Shown: piece after piece, positions 10,888 to 25,278 of the stretch | Layout of the letters: each line of letters opens with the position of its first letter | Position numbering within the stretch: the first letter of the stretch is position 1 | Source of the DNA: Thuidium tamariscinum | Taxonomy: Eukaryota; Streptophyta; Bryopsida; Hypnales; Thuidiaceae | Assembly (NCBI GenBank): GCA_947034885.2 | Contig: OX344752.2 | Span: 19,677,386 to 19,741,385 of the forward strand | Length of the DNA: 64,000 bases | Direction: 5' to 3' | Position numbers and translations under genes: made by a program | Notes under the pieces: generated by a model | What the model was told of the DNA's origin: nothing | The model's input: the letters and a program-made list of their open reading frames with translations, nothing else | Database searches by the model: none

Positions 10888-10992
10888 TTAAGAATAAGAT
10901 TCATGATCCATCACCAATGTGACAAAGTCCCTCCTGTTTTTCTTTCCTGGTTGCACCTTGAACTTGACAATAACCCTCAAATCACCTTCGAC
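10888..10992 (-). CDS. Possible terminal exon of an unrecognised gene
   Basis: On the minus strand a good acceptor (pyrimidine run then GTGCAG) is followed by 34 codons reading VEGDLRVIVKFKVQPGKKNR and RDFVTLVMDHESYS, then TAA. The composition looks coding and the frame ends cleanly. I do not recognise the family. An upstream donor-like CTATGT/GTAAGT near 11113-11125 and the possible exon at 11605-11701 suggest a multi-exon minus-strand gene, but I could not join the exons with confidence. Confidence 0.35.
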   Translation of the reverse strand, partial: VEGDLRVIVKFKVQPGKKNRRDFVTLVMDHESYS

Positions 10993-11604
10993 CTGCACAA
11001 AAAGAGCCAATTAAGTGCATTGAGTACTTCCTTTGATGCCAGAATATCCTATTCTCAAGTTTTACAAGAAATATTATCAATGAACTTACAAATCTCATCA
11101 CATGACTTACACATAGTTCAAGAAAGGACGTCCACAAGGTGCTCAAGGATGAGCTATTATAATGATAGTTTTTATGCAAATTTTGACTGGTGAGGACAAT
11201 GCCAACGATTTCTGGACTTCAAGATTAGCAAATAATACTTCAAGAGTTCAGTTGTGAATTGAATTTAAGAATTACATAGAAAGACACTGATGAAAATAAT
11301 AAATTTCTATTTGGGGTAGAGACATTTGAGTTGTTGCACCGTATCAGATAGGTAAGTTACTCACCTCAAAAGCAGCACACCAGCGAGGTAACATTAGAAA
11401 CGTTCCCTCCATCCGCTTTGCTCTCCCAACTCTTTAGCTCGGCTTCCCCTAAGGATTGTGGACAAAATGCTGTCAAACACGGCCTACAAATACGGTCTTT
11501 TGAAGTCAATCTACAATTAAAACAAGTTGGAGTTGTAGCACTAGTGTCTGATACCAAGGCACTCGCATAAGGTCTTACTCGCAAATCTTACTTGCAAACC
11601 TTAC

Positions 11605-11701
11605 GTGCGAATTTATGATTAGATTGAAAAATTTCTTGGCTTCTGTAACATCATCATCCGCATCGAGACTCCAACTGCTGATGATCTTTTCCGAAGTAGG
11701 C
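11605..11701 (-). CDS. Possible internal exon of an unrecognised gene
   Basis: Minus strand. Acceptor CTGTTTCAG, then a frame reading PTSEKIISSWSLDADDDVTE and AKKFFNLIINSH, then donor GTAAGG. The splice signals are plausible and the amino-acid composition is protein-like. Function unknown. It may belong with the exon at 10888-10992. Another frame at 11366-11584 (minus) contains CFNC and CRPC pairs but I cannot assign it. Confidence 0.28.
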
Positions 11702-12544
11702 CTGAAACAGAAGAGGAAATATTTTATGAATGCAGAATAAACAAGAGAAAACAAAACTCCTCCAAATTATGCATTTGTCGCCAAAGTCGATAGAAACTTA
11801 TGGTCGAGTAGCAGCTCGATAATCTACAGTACAGTAGCTTGATCACCTACAATGAAGATTATTGTTGAAAAACCCTAACCACCCTTCGTCCAAATCTTGA
11901 GGATTATTAACTCTTAGTGGTTGCAAGCGAAGTTTGAGACAGCATCAATGTGCGTGCGCTACAATGCACTTACTCTAAGAGACTACTGCTAAGGTAGGGA
12001 TCCCGAAATTGACAGAACCGCGAACAGTCAATTGACTAGCCAGTGTACATCCCCTTCATGACCATGTACGACCGTCCAACAAGCAATTTTAGAAGCAACT
12101 CTAGAAAAACGATTTTTAAGAATCTACCAAAAGTCCAAATCTGTAACCCGTCATAATTTCGGCAGAGTCCAAATAACGGATTCTCGGTGCCTTAGAACGC
12201 TCTTTTATTCGTCAAAAAGACCACCTAAAACTTAGACCAGTCTAACAATAGTAACGATGTTCAACAGCAACTGTGGCCCTACTTTGGTTCACAATCTCTT
12301 GTAATGAACTAGGATTGTATTACGTCAAAGCTCCTAGGTTAAAAATTCTAGTTCTTGGTCGTTCGTAAAATTCTGAATGTAAAATTATTCTAGTTCTAAA
12401 TCTTGCTATGCTCCAAATTCTAAGAATCATATGAGTCGATCAACTACTCGAAAGAGCACCTAGAAGAAAACGGCATAAATTTCACAATGTGGTGGATATA
12501 TAGAAAACGAACGTACCCGAATGACAATTCCTGTACAAGGTCTC
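11702..12544. other. Intergenic, no gene recognised
   Basis: No coding segment that I can support. It may contain 5' exons or the promoter of the uncertain minus-strand gene to the left, and it is the 3' flank of the gene at 12545-13000. Confidence 0.4.
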
Positions 12545-13000
12545 CTAGTTTTCTTTTTGGCTTTTCTCCAAGCAATTCCGCAATTCCTTCTCTAGAACCT
12601 CACATCCTCCATTTCCATTAACAATGCATTCCCAAAGCGGAGCATAGTCACATTGCGAGGTGCCGACTGTCGCAGGCTCCGGTTCCCCCACCCTGTCCAA
12701 ACAATTCCGCAAATCCTGCTCGAGAGCTTCGCATCCTCCGTTGCCGTTGACAATACACTCATACAGAGGTCCGTAATCACACTGCGGCGGTCGGACATCG
12801 GGATCCGGCAAGAAGTCGAGATTGATGTTGGGAATGAGAAGCTTGGACGACGAAGGTAACTCTGGCGGAGGAGAGAACTGGTGAGGAGGTGAAGGAGGAA
12901 CGGGAGGACGCGTCGTTGCTAAAAAAGCGTACGTGAGAGCGGCGCCCGTCGTCGCAGCGGCTATGGCGGTCGTCGCGAGCAACCCTCGCATCCTCCTCAT
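12545..13000 (-). CDS. Small membrane-anchored protein with duplicated four-Cys module
   Basis: 151 residues, single exon, ATG at 13000. The N-terminus is basic (MRRMRG) followed by a hydrophobic segment (about 8-29), then a proline-rich linker (about 31-50). Two near-identical modules follow at 74-101 and 117-144. Each has four cysteines spaced C-x7-C-x7-C-x9-C around the core ECIVNGNGGCE. All eight cysteines lie in the modules, at 74, 82, 90, 100 and 117, 125, 133, 143. The layout suggests a membrane-tethered, disulfide-bonded domain pair in an oxidising space (ER lumen, wall side or mitochondrial intermembrane space), loosely like CHCH proteins but with different spacing. I do not recognise a named family. 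The GC-rich frame and the conserved repeat argue that it is a real gene. Confidence 0.75.
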   Translation of the reverse strand: MRRMRGLLATTAIAAATTGAALTYAFLATTRPPVPPSPPHQFSPPPELPSSSKLLIPNINLDFLPDPDVRPPQCDYGPLYECIVNGNGGCEALEQDLRNCLDRVGEPEPATVGTSQCDYAPLWECIVNGNGGCEVLEKELRNCLEKSQKEN

Positions 13001-13211
13001 CGTGCATTTGAAAACTCAAATGGATTGCAAAGCGATGACAATAGATAGTGGTGATTCACGCAAGTACCTAAACCCTAAAATTCATCCCCATAAGTTTATA
13101 GTATGTTGTCTTTTGGGTGCATAGGCATAGTATGACACCGACAGGTTCCAGGACACCTCAATAGTGAGGAGAGGGGTTATTTGATTTATTTATAGTACGA
13201 GGTTTGTTAGG

Positions 13212-14180
13212 TTAACCCCTCACCGCCCAAGCCCCAACCATGTCAGGAAACAACCCCACTTTTCAAGTGTTATAAGTCTAAATGTGAGTAAAGTATGAAA
13301 ATCTGAACCGTACAATCTTGTAGTGTGCATGTTAAAGATGTTGTAGATCAAATTTGGAATCATTTGACCGTATAGATTGAAAGATTATAATGTTTTAGTG
13401 TTCAAAAAAGATGCTGAAATTTTCTTACAAACACATTTAGAGGTGAAATTTGATTTCTAAACCTACTCAAATGAAAAAAAATTTAGCTACAAAATGATTT
13501 GAAAAGAAAAGAAAAACACTTTGGTGGAAAAAAATATCATTAAATTGACTCATTGTGTTTGCAAAATTGTTTTGAAATGTCAAAAAACAGTGAAAAAAGT
13601 AGCAAAAAATCACATCTATGGCTGAACCTCTCTTTACTAAAATGCTTCTTAGTCACTCATTAGTTCTTAAATTGATATGAAATTTGAACCACAAAAAGTA
13701 GACTAGTATGCTCAATTTTTCCAACAAAAATTGTTGTAAATGGACCATATAAAAAGAAGTTATTAGTCACCAAAGTTCACTGCACTCCAAAAATGGCAAG
13801 ATTTTGAACTTCAAATTGCTCTCAAACATTCAAAACAACTTGGATTGAGATGAAAATTTTACCACAGTAACTAGTCTTCAAGGCAAACAAAACCCAACAA
13901 ATTTGATTAGAATCAAGCATTTAATGAAAAAGATACAAGCCCCCGAAGTTGCAGCCCTAAAATGCAATTTGGTGAACTCAAATTGAACCTGCAAGCTTTA
14001 ATTGGCTACCAAAAATTCAATACAACTTGGATTGATCTGAAAAATTTTCCATAAAAACTAGACTTCTATGCGCAACTTTATCAACAAGTTTGATTGAATT
14101 TGGACATCAAATGCAAAAGTTACAGCACTTTAAAGTTGGTTGCTAGACTGTATGAGGACACTTGGGCGGTGAGGGGTTAA
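13212..14180. mobile_element. TTAA-flanked TIR element (piggyBac-like ends), non-autonomous
   Basis: TTAA at 13212-13215 and 14177-14180 flank a 961-bp interior. Its ends are perfect inverted repeats (CCCCTCACCGCCCAAG at the left; CTTGGGCGGTGAGGGG at the right). TTAA target sites with CCC-starting ends are the known signature of piggyBac elements. The interior is non-coding and made largely of degenerate tandem units. It sits about 210 bp upstream of the four-Cys gene start. Confidence 0.7.
13620..14140. repeat. Degenerate tandem repeat, unit about 165 bp
   Basis: About three successive units share the order: AACTTGGATTGATATGAAA-like block, ACCACA-then-ACTAGACTTCTATGC-like block, CAACAAATTTGATTG-like block, and an ATGAAAAAGATACAAGCAC-like block. 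Examples begin near 13620, 13790 and 13960. The units are well diverged and fill the right part of the TTAA-flanked element. Confidence 0.55.
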
Positions 14181-14234
14181 CAACTCCCTTACGTAATTTC
14201 TAAATGAAATTTCTAAATGTAATCTCAAGACCAA

Positions 14235-14370
14235 ATGATATGGGTTAATGTTTTTGTATTTTTGTATATGTATTGTATTATAATATCCATATCTATATTT
14301 CCATAGCCATAGTCATATTGTATTTTGATACCTACATTTGTATTTGTATGTTTGTGTATATATATATTGT
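14235..14370. repeat. Degenerate GTATT/ATAT simple repeat
   Basis: The run is built from GTATTTTTGTAT, CCATA and TATATA words, similar in style to 2440-2580. A short purine-rich GGGAAAGGAAAG run follows at 14450-14490. There is no gene. Confidence 0.55.
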
Positions 14371-14492
14371 ATTTTTATCAACAATAGAAGAAGGGGGTTC
14401 TTGTTTTTTTTCCAAATTCAATCAATGGTTATCTTTTTTCCATACTAGGAAAGGGAGGGAGAAGGAAAGGGAAAGGAAAGGAGGGGGAGGGC

Positions 14493-14625
14493 TGCATCTT
14501 TTTAAGGTATAGTAGTATGAGGAGTGCCCTTTTGAAGATGTCAACATAGGACCAAATTGCACCTTTTCAAGGGATAGTAGTATAAGGAGTGTCCTTTTGG
14601 AGATGTCAACATAGGGCCAAATTGC
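14493..14625. repeat. 65-bp tandem duplication
   Basis: The word TGCA with its following CTTTT.AAGG block recurs at 14493 and 14558, and TGCACC again at 14623, giving an exact period of 65 bp. The two units differ by a few substitutions (for example ATAGGACCAAA versus ATAGGGCCAAA). Confidence 0.85.
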
Positions 14626-14639
14626 ACCAATTCAAAAAA

Positions 14640-16490
14640 GAATTTGTAATTTTCACTACATTCACTTTAGAGTAGTCACTCGTGTCATAAATTTTTCATA
14701 TATTAGTATACCTTGTGTTGTTGCTAGAACTTAATAAAATCAAAGTAAAAATAAATTTTTTATTCTCTAGATCATTCAAAATTCAAAATTCAAAATTTTT
14801 TCAACTATGAGTTGGGTCATGCATTTGATGCATCCCTTTTTGTAGAGAGATTTCCAATAACACCAAAGATGCAATTGAGAGACACATGGTTCTATAGATC
14901 CCATCTAACAAACAAATAAACAATCTCATTTAAAGTATAGACTAGTTTGTATTGTGTTGTTGCCACATCATAATAAAAAAAAATTAAAAAAAATCTCTAA
15001 AACTTCTCAATTCATAAAAAAAATTCAATTGATAAAAACTATAAAATTCAATAACTTTCACATAGTAGATCTAACTACCATGAAAGCAAGCCTATGCACA
15101 CACCCGTAGGAAAGTAGAAATGGAGTGCTTAACCAATTCAAAAAGAGTGTCATTTTGTCACTTTCTTGAAAATTTTAAAAAAAATCCACCCTAGGAGTTA
15201 ATCTATTACTAAATTATTTCTAATTGTATATCTATAGCTCTATAAAGAAAACAACATAATAAAACTAAAATAAAAACTAAAATAATCAAAACAAGGGCTT
15301 AAGTTTGTTTTTTAGTACTGACTTGTCAAAGTTTGTATTGGATTTTGTTGGTAGTTAATAGGAAATTCTAGAGACTTTTATAATTCATTTTTGGGACGCT
15401 AAAAGAATAAACCATGAGCTTTCAAAGTACTAAAATTCAATGTATCCAAAATTGTCCATTGGGTCTCATAAATAAAAGTTTTGCATTTTTGAAAGAATCA
15501 TTTTTACATTATGGTCAAAATTAGGTGCCACTTTATAATATAATTGATATTCAAAAAGGAAAATAAACTCAAAGATGATGATTTGGAACTAAATCCTAAA
15601 TCAAAATATATCAAAATCTAAAATCCTTAGAACATTCCTACTATAAGAATCAAGAAATAATCTATTTTTATCAATAAAAATCTTTTGATGCTATAAAGTA
15701 AATCCATGCAAATGAGATCACTTTCATCAGTGAAAAGGATAATTAAAGGTGTCACCTTCATGAATCTATTATTATAAATCATCCATTCACTTGTTTATCA
15801 TATTATGTACAATTGTAGGGGTTCTACATAACAAAAACATGATATAATATTCCATTCAATAAAACCTCTACAAGCGGGAGAAATTCTATTTTTGATTATT
15901 TCAAATGTCTTTTTGTTACAAACAAGCTACTTTTACAATACCTAGCTAGTTTATTTCTATTAAAGTTTGATGAATTTAATAAAAAGATTTCTTCCCCAAA
16001 TTAGGTCTAATAAAAGTTTAGATTGAACAAGGGCTCCAAGTTTCATTTATTGTTCTTTTATATGACATTAGAAAAATAAAACTATATCGAGCATCTTTCA
16101 AGAGAAATTTTGTAGATAAATTTGTCATTTGCAAATTCCATGCTAAAAGTGATCCAAAATGAACACTTTCGCTTTTCAACCCCATTTTTTGACATATGTT
16201 TTCTTTTCAACATTATTCATGAAAAGTTTTGGGATTGAAATTTAGAACTTTGGCTTTCACTATGAAGCTCTAAGCCCCAGATAATTTTTTATTCTATTTG
16301 CTTTATTCTATCCCACACAAATATTAGGATTCAACATTGAAGTAGGACATGGAGAAATAGTATAGAGCACATACTATGAACCAATCCTACGATATATTGA
16401 AAACCAAGAGTAAAAACAAAATTGTCAAAATGTATTGTTGCATTGCACCCAAGGGGCATTGGAAGAAACACCGGCCCATGATAATGAGAG
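14640..16490. other. AT-rich intergenic, nothing recognised
   Basis: Very AT-rich, with no open frame of convincing composition and no clear terminal repeats. It may be decayed transposon DNA. Confidence 0.5.
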
Positions 16491-16499
16491 TGGCTCTCT

Positions 16500-18690
16500 T
16501 GTCATCTTCTACAACTTTTGAATAATAAATCCAATGAAATTTTTAAAAAATTCTAGCTATCTTGATTGTCATTATATCCTTAATTTTTCAGAAATTTTTA
16601 AGAATCATTTTATATTTAAAAGTCAATTTTGTTAATTTGTCACATTCTTGGATTTAGGGTTCTTGACTACAAAAGTAGTCTAAATTAATTATATTTAGCT
16701 GAATTTTTTGCAATATATTCCTATAGTAGGTGGACACGTTTCTATCATAGGGCATCTAAAAATACATTATTTTATATCCTCCATGTTCATGCAAATAGGC
16801 CTCCCTTGTGCACATGCTTCTCTACAATAGAAGTGGTTTTGATATACTTTTTTGTGGTCAAATCTCATCACCATTAAGTCCTCACAAATGGCCAATTTTT
16901 AGTTTCTTTGAAAAAAAATTTACTATTTTTTCCAAATTAAAACATCAAAAGGTATATTTTTAAGGACGTACTCTTGGAGATAGAAGTTTGGATAGAAAAG
17001 GGATATCTTGAAGTTTGAATTTATAATAAATCAAAAATAGTAAAATTAAAGAAATTAAAAATTCTATATCTGTAAAGACTTGATGGTGATGAAATTTAAG
17101 CAAAAAAATTATGTCAAAACCATTATTATTAATTGAAATTGCAGATGCCCTTTGATAGGATCGTGTCTACCTACTATCTATGGTGTTTACAAACCGCGTC
17201 CTCCCCCCCTCTTTGCAAAGTATGAAAAGATTTTGGTGGCCATTGATGGTTACCATCCACGGTGCATTGAAGCCCTCTTACCGATGAAAAGATTTTGGTG
17301 GGAGGATACTAATCAAAGGTTTTACAAATATACAATTTAATGTTCAAAGGAAGCACATTCTTTCCTTAAGATTACTTGACTATTCAAATCTTTTTTAACA
17401 TCTTCTTCCCTATTAGTACATGATCATTGCTCTTGTTTCAATTATTGTTGTTCTTGCTACTTAATGTAGAGTACATTTGAGTGATGAATATATTCTTCTT
17501 TGTAATCATTAAAGAGAGTTCAAATGTCATGGCAATGATCCTCTAAACAAGCAGTATTTGCAAGTACTATTTGAAGTTTTTAATTTTTGAAAGCTGTTTT
17601 CAATGGAACATGCTAAGACCTATGAATTCTTATTTTTTCTTATTGTGCAATAAGCCAACAATAGTAAGCTCTTTATGGAAGGAGACAAAGCAAACCAAAT
17701 AAAAAAGCAGGCCAAAGATGAAACATAGGACCTTCAGTGTTTCACTAAGTTGTTAGCTATTATATTCTTTTGGAAGAGTCAACTACCTATTGTTTTGTAT
17801 TTGCTTGGAATTCAATAATTTTGATATCATTTTTGAAAGTACAAAACCAACTTGATGCATGTAGAAAAAGATTTTGCATTATAATGTCATGTTAAGCAAT
17901 TTGCATCACAGTGTGTAGGATTTGGAGGTGGATTAGAAGCTTCAGGGTTTGGCAAGTTGTATCTCGATTTGTAAGCATGTTCATTTTTTCAATTGAATTG
18001 TGGTAGAATGAAGTGCTTGTGAATTTTGAGTAAGGAATTTAGTATTACAGTATGTTTGAAATTTTGAATGTTGACATTTTATGATAGTTGTATTATTATT
18101 ATTATTAATATTTGATTGTCTTTGTTATTCTTATTGTTAATGCTTTTTTATTCACTTGTTTTTTATTTATGATGCTTTCTTTGTCATTTGTAAACAATAT
18201 AGGAGCGTGAAGGCACAACTAAGGAGAATGAGACATGAGATTGAAGACAAAGTTGTTGAAGAAATTAGGGTTTTAGATTGAATGTAAAAGTTTTACATTC
18301 AATAGAAAAATGGGTATTGTATCCAGTTTAAAATATGTATAAAATTTTTACAACCTATGGAAAATTGACACATGTACCCTTTCTATAAATCATGTATGGT
18401 TTTAATTGTTTTTGACATGGTTCCTCACTATCCACTCTATATATAGACTCCTCTCTATATACAGACTCCTACTATAGGAATATGCCACAAAAGCTGAAAA
18501 TAATTAATTTATACCTCTTTTCATAGTCAAAAATCCTAAATTTGAATGTGTGACGAATTAATAAAATTAACTTTTAAATACAAAATGATTTTTAAATTTT
18601 TTTGAAAAATAATGGATAGAATTACATTGAAGACATCTAGAATTTTAAATTTTTTTGTTTTGTTGTGTTTGCATCGGATTGAACATCTAA
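16500..18690. mobile_element. Inverted-repeat element with arms of about 200 bp
   Basis: About 16500-16735 matches the reverse complement of about 18455-18690. Paired blocks are AAAATTCTAG near 16543/18630, TTTAAAAGT near 16615/18565 and CCTATAGTAGG near 16720/18468. The interior (17.1-18.4 kb) holds a 62-codon frame and short gene-like pieces, but no family I recognise. Long imperfect terminal repeats suggest a MULE-like or foldback element. Its right end directly abuts the Stowaway-like MITE at 18698. Confidence 0.5.
16720..17180. repeat. Nested hairpin inside the larger inverted repeat
   Basis: TATAGTAGGTGGACAC followed by TAGGGCATCT at about 16721-16755 recurs inverted as AGATGCCCT and GTGTCTACCTACTAT at about 17143-17178. 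CTCATCACCAT near 16864 pairs with ATGGTGATGAAAT near 17082. It appears to be a secondary foldback formed from the terminal sequence of the larger element. Confidence 0.55.
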
Positions 18691-18697
18691 AGTTATA

Positions 18698-19229
18698 CTA
18701 CCTCCATCCCAAAATGATCTTCCTGTTTAACAAAATATTATGGATTAAGGCCAATAATAACATTTTAAAGTCCCCTTTGGATTTGTAAGCAAAGCTTGGT
18801 TTACTCTTAGTATCTTTGAAACTTTGAGCTTTAAAAACCTTTTCCAAAGTGTAATTTTAGAATATAGAAAAGTAGAATTTTGGAGGCATTTTCAAAAAGC
18901 ACCAGTAGGCACTTAAATTTTGAATTTGAGGGTCTTATTTTGTGGGTGATTAGTATGGGCCTAAGACCATGTGTGAACCTTTGTTCCACCTACCAAAGCT
19001 TCACCTCTTTCAAGTAGGCAACACTCAAAGAGATGCAAAAAATACAAACAAAAAGTGTTGATTAACCCCTTTAAGCATTTCTTTTGTCTATTGATTTATG
19101 ATTTTATGAATGGAAGGGAAATTATTGCTTAAAGTTGTTTTACTAGTCTTGGACAAGAATTAAAATCCAAATTTGACAAATTTTCATATCACAAAAGGCA
19201 ACAAAAAGATCATTTTGGGACGGAGGGAG
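18698..19229. mobile_element. Stowaway/mariner-like MITE
   Basis: A 532-bp element flanked by TA (18696-18697 and 19230-19231). The ends are inverted: CTACCTCCATCCCAAAATGA at the left, and CTCCCTCCGTCCCAAAATGA as reverse complement of the right end. This is the classic plant Stowaway terminal sequence. There is no coding capacity. Confidence 0.9.
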
Positions 19230-19627
19230 TAGTATTTTCCAAAACCATTTTTAGAGAATGTTACACAAAACTGCTAGTGTTTCTTGCAATGATCCCTTGG
19301 TCTATAGTATTGATTTTTTTAATTTAGTTTTGGATACATTAAGTAAAGAGAAGGATTGACACTTCTATGTGAAATACTTAATTTATCCTTGAGAATAAAT
19401 TTAGAGAATGATGAAAATATAAATATTTTGCAAAATTTATTTTCTTAGTAATGAGATGATTTTCAAAGAGTAGTCTGACAAATATTTGGCATATGAGTAT
19501 AGAGCATGAAGGATCATAGTCTACCTTGGGTGGTTATAGAATATGTACCTAAGTTATAGGTATATGTAACATTATCTATAAAGTGTGTTATATTTCAAGG
19601 TACCTTCAATGGTTATAAGGTATCTAC

Positions 19628-19849
19628 CACTACAAGAGAAAGGGGTATTTTAAGTGAGTGTTTAAGTATAGTCCTAGACATAAGATAATAACAAATGACC
19701 TTTAAGGCGATTTTCAATAAAAATTTACTAGAAACACATGTATTTCTAGTGAATTTTTAATGAAAATCACCTCAAAGGTCATTACTTATGATCTTATGTC
19801 AAGGACTATATTTAAACACTCACTTAAAACACCCCTTTCTCTTGTAGTG
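19628..19849. mobile_element. CACTA-type foldback MITE
   Basis: The ends are CACTACAAGAGAAAGGGGT and its inverse. The two halves are near-perfect reverse complements through the whole 222 bp, giving a long hairpin. CACTACAAGA is the standard CACTA (CMC) terminus. The flanking bases continue the palindrome (TATCTAC at the left, GTAGATA at the right), so a direct 3-bp duplication cannot be defined. Confidence 0.8.
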
Positions 19850-19859
19850 GTAGATACAC

Positions 19860-22000
19860 CTTCTAAACTGTAATCTGTGTTTTAGAAAATCACCACTAAG
19901 ATAAGGTTTAGGATCTAGAAACCTAGGGTCTATGTTCTAAACTCTACATTCCACTCATATGATAGCATTTCCCCTCCAAAAAAATATACTACCTTGTATA
20001 ATTGCGTAGACCTAGAATAAAGAATTTCCAAAATTTTCATGTTCATAGAATAAATAGAAACTTCTCATTTAACACCAAATGATTAGATTTCAAAATATTA
20101 GAATTTGTATTTTGATTCAAAGGCTCTAAGTTTGAGGTGCAAAATTGAATTACAATAGAAATTCAAATATATACAAGTAAAAAATTAGAAGCCACATCTA
20201 TTTTAATGTACATCATTTGCATTACTCTTTTGATCTACTATGCCTTTAACTCCATTCCTACAACTAATTGGTGCCTTTTTTCACATCTCTTTAAGTCTGC
20301 AATGCATTTACATTCTAGTACTTCTACATTGAATCCATTTATGATTGGGTTTACGATAGTATCTATTTGAAGTCTACAGCCATATATGAGTCCTTCCATT
20401 CAAATGCAATAATTTTCTACTCCTTTGAACTTTGTTCAATCACCTCATCTAACATGCATTTGTATCATAATCATTGATATTTGACCTACTTTAGGTAAAA
20501 TCCTCCTCTTTAGCAATACTATGAATTCATAATTTCAATTATATATTTACAAATTCAAAATAATAATGAATAAATAAATGAAATTAGAAACTAAACTTCA
20601 TTGAATGATTCATAATTTTCCTTTAAAAATTTAAAAATTTTCAATTTACAAATTCATAGGCATTGCAACCAATGTCAAATGTTATTATTTGTTTATATGC
20701 TAAAGTTTACCATTGAATAGGAGTGGAAATTATTTTTTTGATTCTTCAATGATGAAATCAAGTATTTTCTTAAGCACTAAAACTTTCAAAATGTTCATCT
20801 AAAACTAGTAATTACAATGAATTTAGAAAAATAAACTAAAGAAAACTCATATTTTATTTACATCATGCCTAATTAATCTAAAAATTTCACTATTAATATA
20901 TATTATAGTAGAACATCAATGTATAAACCAAAATTCCATGTCATTCTATGATTTGAAAGTCAATAGATTGTGATTTTTAATCCTTAGTTAAAATTGTAAT
21001 AAAATGATTATAGTCTTATGTATTTCTTAGAATTTTGAATTGAAGAAAAAACTAGATTTGATAAACTTTACTTCATTAGTTAGTTTCAAATTTTATTTTA
21101 AATCATGAAATTTTGATTTAGAGCAAAGAGGCAAATGTTGCAAAAACATATTCAAAACATCTTGTATGATTCATTTTTTAGTGTCATTTCTATAGAGAAG
21201 TATATGATATTTCAATGGAATTTCTACTAGCAACATTGATTTCAATCACATTTAAAGAACCCTAAATTTTCTTGGATGAAATATCAATGTTTTTGATGTA
21301 TTGTTTTACATCTAAAACTATGATCCATTTTTTTTGGCTAAAATACATTCATAGGCATACAAAAATAAATAGTGTGCATAGAAAGTAAATCCATGCCTAG
21401 TGACAAATACTCCTTTTGATCCATAATACTAGTCATCTTTGTGTAGTCATGACAATATTAAAGTATTGACAACAATTTTGTAATGTATATTAAAATCAAA
21501 CAATTAAATAGAAAATGTGCAACATGTCCCCTCAAGTGCAAAACAAATGCATGTAGGTATTAGTTGTTATTCAAGAAAGATTAGGAAAGTAAGAGGATGT
21601 AATTGATACAAAGTGCCACACAAATCAAAATAAGCCTTATAGAGAAGGAAGACTTCCTATGCAACTACTTTGCCATTTAATAGGGGTTTAAATTTGCACA
21701 AGAATTGCTTAAATTTCAATAGATTCAATGAAAAGTTCAACATCTTTTGATCCTTTGGACCTAATCAACTTCAAATTGCTATAAAAATAATTCAATTTTC
21801 AAAAAAAGTTTGACCTATAAAATGGATAATAAGCTAAATTTCTACATCTTCATTTCATAAGTCAACATCAAAAACAAAAACAAAGCATATTCAGTCCAAA
21901 AATTAGATTTGAAGTAAAGGAAATAGGTCATTTAGAACTAAACAAATGAAAAACTTCTAAAGAGACTACTCAACTTCTGTCAAGGTCAAATTCAACGTAA
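19860..22000. other. AT-rich intergenic, nothing recognised
   Basis: No coding region, RNA gene or clear terminal repeats seen on either strand. Confidence 0.5.
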
Positions 22001-22004
22001 ATTA

Positions 22005-22790
22005 AGTCATTTTTGGAAAAAAAGAAGTGCCACATGTCATTTTGTGAATGATGTGAGATGACATAAACCCCTGAAAATCTGACATGGAAATTCAACCTTT
22101 TACTACCCTGAGTGCCAAATCAAACCTTCACATATGGTAATATTGTCGGACGAAGGTAATAAAGGCCAATGTCATATCTTTTCTCCCAACTACCAGCCTA
22201 GACTCTAGACCCATCCATAAAGTTAACTTCAGTTTGACCTGGTCAGTGCTGGCTGGCGGCGTTTGGTTTCAGCCCAATAGCATCTCTCAGCCACGTGTCC
22301 CTCACTGATAGGCCCGAACTGCTTAAATTCCAAGCAACCCCACTCATTCCCCACTCAATTCACCCAGCCCATGCATGCCCCACAAACAGCCTAAAAGGCC
22401 CAATAACAACTTCTGACGTAGATTCTCCATCGGATGCCTGTTACGTGCCTTGCAATTAGCACATAGAGGTCACATTTGGCATTGCTGAAGTCATGCTGTT
22501 AAAAAAAAAAAAAGTTGCCCACATGCCATCTTGGGAATGGTGTGAGGGGACAAGGACCCTTAAAATCTGATGTGGAAATTGGATTTGGTCACCTCACTGC
22601 AGGAGTGGGACCTTCACATACATAAATTTACTACTTGAATGTTCGATTCGGAAGAGAAGTGCTGAAATTGAATTTCCACGTCAGAATTTTAGGGGTCCAC
22701 GTCACTTCAGACCACTGACAAGATGACACATGTCACTTTTTTTGTTCCGAGAATGACTTAACTTCAGCCGAATCTGACCTGTGTCATGGT
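22005..22790. repeat. Three related repeat segments, two direct and one inverted
   Basis: Segments at about 22005-22110 and 22505-22610 (plus) and about 22670-22790 (inverted) share an order of blocks. These are an A-run then GTG/GCC-CACATG, a TCATCTTG-like block, GACAT/GGACCC, then CCTAAAATCTGA and TGGAAATT. The second and third segments face each other as terminal inverted repeats of a possible element of about 290 bp just upstream of the left ARF promoter. Confidence 0.55.
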
Positions 22791-22899
22791 AACTGAACCA
22801 CCCTCTATCCCTCTCCATCACACGTGCCATAGCCAACTCAGCAGCAAAAGCGAAGGACGTGGACGAAAAAGCGTAATACGGGACTCATATAATTAAGAC

Positions 22900-25278
<2,379 letters not shown>

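Noticed and set aside
17152-17340. 62-codon frame in the 16.5-18.7 kb element
   Set aside because: Short, with an internal repeat (ATGAAAAGATTTTGGTGG twice) and no family match; kept only as element interior.
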